Shown here piece after piece: positions 60,685 to 64,000 of a stretch of DNA of 64,000 bases. The position numbers and the translations under genes were made by a program. Below the pieces are notes generated by a model. That model was not told the DNA's origin. It did no database searches and saw only the letters and a program-made list of their open reading frames with translations. How positions within the stretch are numbered: the stretch's first letter is position 1; every line of letters begins with the position of its first letter. The stretch is from JANQHS01 sp965227315 (GTDB taxonomy: Bacteria > Bacteroidota > Bacteroidia > Cytophagales > CCMP332): contig OZ245737.1 of the NCBI GenBank assembly GCA_965227315.1, positions 3,100,001 to 3,164,000 on the forward strand. Direction: 5' to 3'.

Positions 60685-61302
60685 TGTATATGCAAGAACC
60701 TGGTCTTCAAACCAGCGGATTTCACAGCTAAATTTGGACCTGGCTTCCTTGTCTTTTAGGAAATCAAAATCGACCAGGGAATCCTCATTTTTCCATTCGC
60801 ATAGTCTGATCTGGTCTCGGAACAAGATCCCGGGGATATCTACTGCCTTGTAAATCGACTCCTTGCAGGCCCATATGGCGGTCTTGTATTTTAGATCTGT
60901 TCTTGAGCCAAGTTCGGATTCCGAAGAAAACTTCTGAAATACCCTTTCCACTTTCGGGTCGATCCTTTCAACATCGATCCCGCAGGAAATCGAACTGATC
61001 ATGGCTGCGACATGAGAAACAGAATGCGAGAGTGAGCAATGGAAGTCTGTACCCTTAATAAAATGTGGCTTGCCATTATCCCCCTTTCTCAGCCCCTTGT
61101 AGTCCACTCCAAAATGCCGGGAGATTTTGCTGAGGATCTCCCTCGCCTTCCACCAGGAATTTACCCGTGCCTCAAAATTTATGGTTGAGAGCTCCTTTTT
61201 TTCGGATTCCGATAGTATGCTTTGATCCTTTTGAATTTCCATGATAGGAGAAATTCCGATCAAATAATCCTTCCCTTTTATGAGTTCTATTTCTGAAGCC
61301 AA
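60667..61302 (-). CDS. 4'-phosphopantetheinyl transferase superfamily protein
   Basis: A 211-residue Sfp-type transferase that moves the phosphopantetheine arm of CoA onto a serine of carrier proteins. Family blocks are KGDNGKPHF, FHCSLSHSVSHVAAMIS, CGIDVERIDPKVERV (magnesium-binding aspartate and glutamate) and IWACKESIYKAVDI (WxxKE). The start is a TTG at 61302. A -7 element (61310-61317) ends only eight bases before it, so the transcript would be leaderless or nearly so. The first ATG, 21 codons in, is the alternative. Confidence 0.9.
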   Translation of the reverse strand: MASEIELIKGKDYLIGISPIMEIQKDQSILSESEKKELSTINFEARVNSWWKAREILSKISRHFGVDYKGLRKGDNGKPHFIKGTDFHCSLSHSVSHVAAMISSISCGIDVERIDPKVERVFQKFSSESELGSRTDLKYKTAIWACKESIYKAVDIPGILFRDQIRLCEWKNEDSLVDFDFLKDKEARSKFSCEIRWFEDQVLAYTLEKNT

Positions 61303-61309
61303 TGCAGCG

Positions 61310-61317
61310 CAAATGTA
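61310..61317 (-). promoter_or_regulatory. -7 element TACATTTG before the phosphopantetheinyl transferase gene
   Basis: TACATTTG followed by C on the minus strand matches TAnnTTTG. It ends eight bases before the TTG at 61302, leaving almost no leader. Confidence 0.45.
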
Positions 61318-61416
61318 GCTTCAAAAAGATTTATCCTTATTGGCTATCATTTCAAAATAGCAGGGGATTAATTGTAAATTAGTCCATCATATTATTGTGG
61401 GAGATTCAAGAGAAAA

Positions 61417-62148
61417 ATGAAAATTACACCATTAGAAATCCGTAAAAAATCGTTTGAAAAGTCCTTCAGGGGTTATGAAAAGGAGGAAGTAGACGGCTTT
61501 CTTCAATCCCTGGCGAATGAGTGGGAACGATTGATCGAGGAACATAAACAGGTTCAGGAAAAGTTAGGTGTAGCTCAGGAAGAGGTAAAAAAATTGAAGG
61601 AGGTCGAAACATCTCTCTATAAAACACTGAAAACAGCAGAGGATACAGGGGCCAATCTTGTTCAACAGAGCAAGAAAGAAGCGGAGATTACACTGAAGGA
61701 GTCGCAGGTTCAATCTGAGGCTTTGCTCAATGAAGCCAATAACAATGCAAGGGCTCTGCTTGAAGATGCGGAAACAAAAGCGGGGGAAATAGTAGAGGAG
61801 GCAAGGCTTGAGTTGCGAAGCCTTGAGGAGCATCTGAAGGCCATGCTACGAGCCAGAGATGAATATATAGAGGAATTGAAGCACTTGTCTCAGGGACTGA
61901 TGGCCAGAGCTGAAAAGGAAGAATCGAAAGAACTTGCTATCAACTCCTTCGTGAAAAGGCTCAAGGATATCGAGGTGAAAATGGATCCGCCAAAACCAAA
62001 AGCAAAGAAGGAAGAAAAAAAGTCAGCAGTCGAAACCCCGAAAACCGAAGATAAAAAGGAGGAAAAAAATCCGGGGAAAGAAGAGTCCAAATCGACAGAT
62101 AAGCCACAGGAATCAGAGGAAACTTCCTTTTTTGATCAAATCAGCTGA
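61417..62148 (+). CDS. DivIVA domain protein
   Basis: A 243-residue coiled-coil protein. The N-terminal DivIVA signature ITPLEIRKKSFEKSFRGYEKEEVDGFLQSLANEWE is followed by a long coiled coil up to about residue 190. A Lys/Glu/Pro-rich tail (PKPKAKKEEKKSAVET) comes last. DivIVA proteins bind curved membrane at poles or division sites. The role in Bacteroidota is not well defined. Its stop overlaps the folB start. Confidence 0.88.
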   Translation: MKITPLEIRKKSFEKSFRGYEKEEVDGFLQSLANEWERLIEEHKQVQEKLGVAQEEVKKLKEVETSLYKTLKTAEDTGANLVQQSKKEAEITLKESQVQSEALLNEANNNARALLEDAETKAGEIVEEARLELRSLEEHLKAMLRARDEYIEELKHLSQGLMARAEKEESKELAINSFVKRLKDIEVKMDPPKPKAKKEEKKSAVETPKTEDKKEEKNPGKEESKSTDKPQESEETSFFDQIS

Positions 62149-62513
62149 TGATGTCCGTAATTGAGCTTCAAGGAATGGAGTTTTTTGCATATCATGGTTT
62201 TCATGATGCAGAACGAGTTACCGGAAACAAATACGGTGTAGATCTGATCATTACCACCGACCTGGATCGACCCAGTCATTCCGATTCTCTTAAGGATACA
62301 ATCAATTATGAAGAGGTATACCGTATTGTAAAAGAGGAAATGGGAAAGCCTGCCAGATTGCTCGAACATCTTTCTTTTCGTATCAACGAGGTTATTATCA
62401 ATTCCTTTCCGGAAATAAGCAGTGTGAAATCGAGGGTCTCCAAATACAATCCTCCTCTGGGAGGAATTTGCCACCGGGCTTTGGTCGAGACCATGTTGGA
62501 TCGGAACGGCTAG
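62148..62513 (+). CDS. folB: Dihydroneopterin aldolase
   Basis: A 121-residue enzyme of folate synthesis that cleaves 7,8-dihydroneopterin to hydroxymethyl-dihydropterin and glycolaldehyde. Family blocks are MEFFAYHGFHDAERVTGNKYGVD with the pterin-binding site, TINYEEVYRIV, ARLLEHLSFRI and SKYNPPLGG. Start ATG at 62148 in an ATGATG doublet. It is translationally coupled to the DivIVA gene and shares a CTAG stop tetramer with the convergent IscA-like gene. Confidence 0.94.
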   Translation: MMSVIELQGMEFFAYHGFHDAERVTGNKYGVDLIITTDLDRPSHSDSLKDTINYEEVYRIVKEEMGKPARLLEHLSFRINEVIINSFPEISSVKSRVSKYNPPLGGICHRALVETMLDRNG

Positions 62514-62806
62514 AGATCTTTTTCACTGGAGAAGAAAAATCCTCGTTCTTCTTGTCCATCTTCATAATCGATCCTGTAACCTGCGAGGTACAGGGCCTGT
62601 TTCTTGTCAAATACCACCGGAACCCCATTGATCTCGCTTTGGTCATCAGAGGATTTGGGTTTATCAAAGGCCAGGAAATGACGGACGCCCGCACAGCCTT
62701 GTCCGCGAATTCCAACTCGAAGAGAATATTCCGGACCTATGCTCTTTTTGTCCATCAGGTCCTTGATTTCTCTTGCCGCCTTATCCGTGATATCTATTAT
62801 TTTCAA
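62510..62806 (-). CDS. IscA/HesB-like protein without the C-terminal CGC
   Basis: A 98-residue A-type iron-sulfur carrier-like protein. The front matches the family (ITDKAAREIKDLMDKK, LRVGIRGQGCAGVRHFLAFD with the first cysteine, VPVVFDKKQALYLAGYRIDY). After GFFFSSEKDL the chain ends, where the usual members continue through NPN to the CGC ligands. Two of the three cluster cysteines are therefore missing. The reading frame is intact and I see no CGC codons in the next 60 bases, so this looks like a genuine variant. Confidence 0.82.
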   Translation of the reverse strand: MKIIDITDKAAREIKDLMDKKSIGPEYSLRVGIRGQGCAGVRHFLAFDKPKSSDDQSEINGVPVVFDKKQALYLAGYRIDYEDGQEERGFFFSSEKDL

Positions 62807-62835
62807 TTGGAATTTTTTATGTCTTAAAGCTGCAA

Positions 62836-62843
62836 CAAAAGTA
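62836..62843 (-). promoter_or_regulatory. -7 element TACTTTTG before the IscA-like gene
   Basis: TACTTTTG on the minus strand matches TAnnTTTG and lies about 29 bases before the ATG at 62806. No standard -33 element is visible. Confidence 0.4.
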
Positions 62844-62887
62844 AAAGACCAAAGGTTTTCAGTAATTTTCCGTCCTTTTTTAAAGCC

Positions 62888-63409
62888 ATGGAGTACTTGG
62901 GTGACCTGATAAAAATAATTTTGCCCGCAGCATTGGTAATATATGCGGTGTATCTTGTTTTTGGAGCCTTTTCAAAAAAGGAAAAGCAGATCCAACAAGC
63001 TGAGCTGAAGCTGAAGTCCAGAGAGATCGCTTTCCCCATACGGCTACAGGCATATGAAAGATTGATCCTCTTTCTTGAAAGGGTGAGCCTTCCAAATTTG
63101 ATTTCCAGGACTGAAAAGAATAACCTAACCGCTTTGATCTATTATACTCAGATCGTCGCGGAAATAAGGGATGAATACAACCACAACCTCTCGCAGCAGG
63201 TCTATGTCAGCGATAAGGCCTGGAATCTTTTGACGGGAGCCAAAGAAAGGACCATCGCATTTATGAATCAGGCTTTTCCGCAGGTGGATGCCGAAAGCGA
63301 TGCCAAGGGGTTTGCAAAGTTATTACTGGATAAATACATTGCTGATAATCAGGATTTTACGAGTGAAGCAATTCAATTTTTGAAAAACGAAATTCGAGAA
63401 CTTTATTGA
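62888..63409 (+). CDS. Small single-pass membrane protein next to paaN
   Basis: A 173-residue protein with one N-terminal membrane helix (IIKIILPAALVIYAVYLVFGAF), then a charged helix (KKEKQIQQAELKLKSREIAFPIRLQAYERLILFLERVSLPNLISR) and an all-helical cytosolic body. The AYERLILFLERVS block is conserved in a Bacteroidota-only family found beside paaN-like genes. Its function is unknown. It is one base from the start of paaN. Confidence 0.7.
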   Translation: MEYLGDLIKIILPAALVIYAVYLVFGAFSKKEKQIQQAELKLKSREIAFPIRLQAYERLILFLERVSLPNLISRTEKNNLTALIYYTQIVAEIRDEYNHNLSQQVYVSDKAWNLLTGAKERTIAFMNQAFPQVDAESDAKGFAKLLLDKYIADNQDFTSEAIQFLKNEIRELY

Positions 63410-63410
63410 A

Positions 63411-64000
63411 ATGGGACTATTTGAAAAGCATCAGGATTTTCTTAACAACGCGATAAAGGCGCTTCATGAAAGAAGCTTTTATGCTGCCTACCCTGAGTTT
63501 CCTTCGAAAGAGATCTATGGCGAAAATGCGGATGCCCAAGGGCAGGAGTTTTTTAAGGGATCCATTGGAAAAAGATTTGAGGAATTGAAGAGCGATGGAG
63601 CCGAGGGCTGGGTTGGGGGAGAGGAAAGTCCCTATCTGGTAGATAAGCTCGGCATCAGCTATCCTTATTTTAATTCTGATGACTTGATAGCGAAGGCCGA
63701 AACCGTTTCGGAGATATGGAAGAATCAATCTCCCGAAGACCGGGCCGGTATTTTGATCGAATCGCTGGAGGGAATGAGATCCCGCTTCTTCGATATCGCC
63801 TATGCGACTATGCATACCACTGGTCAGGGGTACATGATGGCCTTTCAGGCTTCGGGTCCGCATGGAGCTGATCGTGCCATGGAAGCCATAGCTTCGGGTT
63901 ATGAAGAACTCAAGAGGTTTCCAGAAAATGCCTCGTGGGTAAAGCCGATGGGCAAATATGAGATCAGGCTCAGGAAATCATGGATTGCTCAACCCAAAGG
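63411..64000 (+). CDS. paaN: Phenylacetic acid degradation protein PaaN (5' part)
   Basis: The first 196 codons of a larger gene cut by the window edge. The start MGLFEKHQDFLNNAIKALHERSFYAAYPEFPS matches the beginning of the PaaN aldehyde-dehydrogenase-type family in Bacteroidota. The EESPYLVDKLGISYP block and a helical section (SIWKNQSPEDRAGIL-like SEIWKNQSPEDRAGILIESLE) follow. The catalytic part lies outside. PaaN-type enzymes oxidise a semialdehyde in phenylacetate or related aromatic catabolism. No other paa genes are in the window. Confidence 0.8.
   Translation, partial: MGLFEKHQDFLNNAIKALHERSFYAAYPEFPSKEIYGENADAQGQEFFKGSIGKRFEELKSDGAEGWVGGEESPYLVDKLGISYPYFNSDDLIAKAETVSEIWKNQSPEDRAGILIESLEGMRSRFFDIAYATMHTTGQGYMMAFQASGPHGADRAMEAIASGYEELKRFPENASWVKPMGKYEIRLRKSWIAQPK

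Noticed and set aside
62450..62512. Possible frameshift removing the CGC end of the IscA-like protein
   Set aside because: No Cys-Gly-Cys codons are seen in any frame in the next 60 bases, and the stop is shared cleanly with folB.
1..64000. Mobile elements, CRISPR arrays, tRNA or rRNA genes
   Set aside because: I read the gaps on both strands and saw no direct-repeat arrays, transposase motifs, cloverleaf sequences or rRNA blocks.

Overview
The window is a gene-dense piece of a Bacteroidota chromosome, probably from a free-living aerobic member near the Cytophagales or Saprospirales; that placement is inference. The phylum call rests on several signs. There are type IX secretion (T9SS) C-terminal sorting domains on three proteins. 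Family types largely confined to Bacteroidota occur (DUF5686, DUF6607, DUF5522, Porin_10, LptD-like OstA protein). TAnnTTTG promoter -7 elements lie before many genes, and Shine-Dalgarno signals are few. I see about 60 protein genes, no tRNA or rRNA, no insertion sequence, no prophage and no CRISPR array. No gene-free stretch exceeds about 300 bases. The two longest gaps are 511-749, which may hold a 40-codon ORF, and 7906-8184, which holds a terminator.

Layout. 1-2.8 kb: secreted proteins, one with a T9SS tail. 2.9-6.0 kb: a DUF5522 protein, an FMN reductase with a well-formed promoter and operator-like palindrome, and a CpcT/CpeT-like lipoprotein overlapping a DHA2 drug exporter. 6.0-10.2 kb: two outer-membrane barrel candidates, a DUF6607 protein and a DDSE-repeat adhesin-like protein. 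10.3-14.7 kb: a delta-60/T9SS protein, a YfiR-PP2C membrane phosphatase and a DUF5694 lipoprotein with TIKI/TraB-like GxxH motifs. 14.9-17.1 kb: DUF4159, rsmE and an EamA exporter. 17.2-21.4 kb: a menaquinone operon (thioesterase, menF, menD, menB) ending in an acyl-CoA-binding protein. 21.4-25.3 kb: a phosphoglycerate-mutase-like enzyme, a TPR protein, a zinc-ribbon protein without its cysteines, and Nif3. 25.4-28.9 kb: lpxK, porin, miaE. 28.9-38.1 kb: DUF481, IcmF, DUF5686 and a membrane patatin.

38.2-42.8 kb: lepA, a PafA-type alkaline phosphatase and DUF3179. 42.8-44.7 kb: an ECF sigma factor with a small membrane protein and two Spy/CnrX-like periplasmic proteins. 44.8-48.7 kb: aroB, proline dehydrogenase, lysS. 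48.7-51.5 kb: a large T9SS-exported M43 metalloprotease. 51.6-53.0 kb: the arsenosugar pair ArsS and its peroxidase-like partner. 53.1-58.2 kb: a lipoprotein, LptD, a cell-wall amidase and an MlaD protein, an envelope cluster. 58.2-64 kb: acyl-CoA carboxylase beta subunit, a SirB1-like protein, a phosphopantetheinyl transferase, DivIVA, folB, an IscA-like protein, a small membrane protein and the 5' part of paaN.

Three genome-level habits stand out. Many genes appear to start with TTG. Six of eight tail-to-tail gene pairs overlap at their 3' ends. Most recognisable promoters show only the -7 element.
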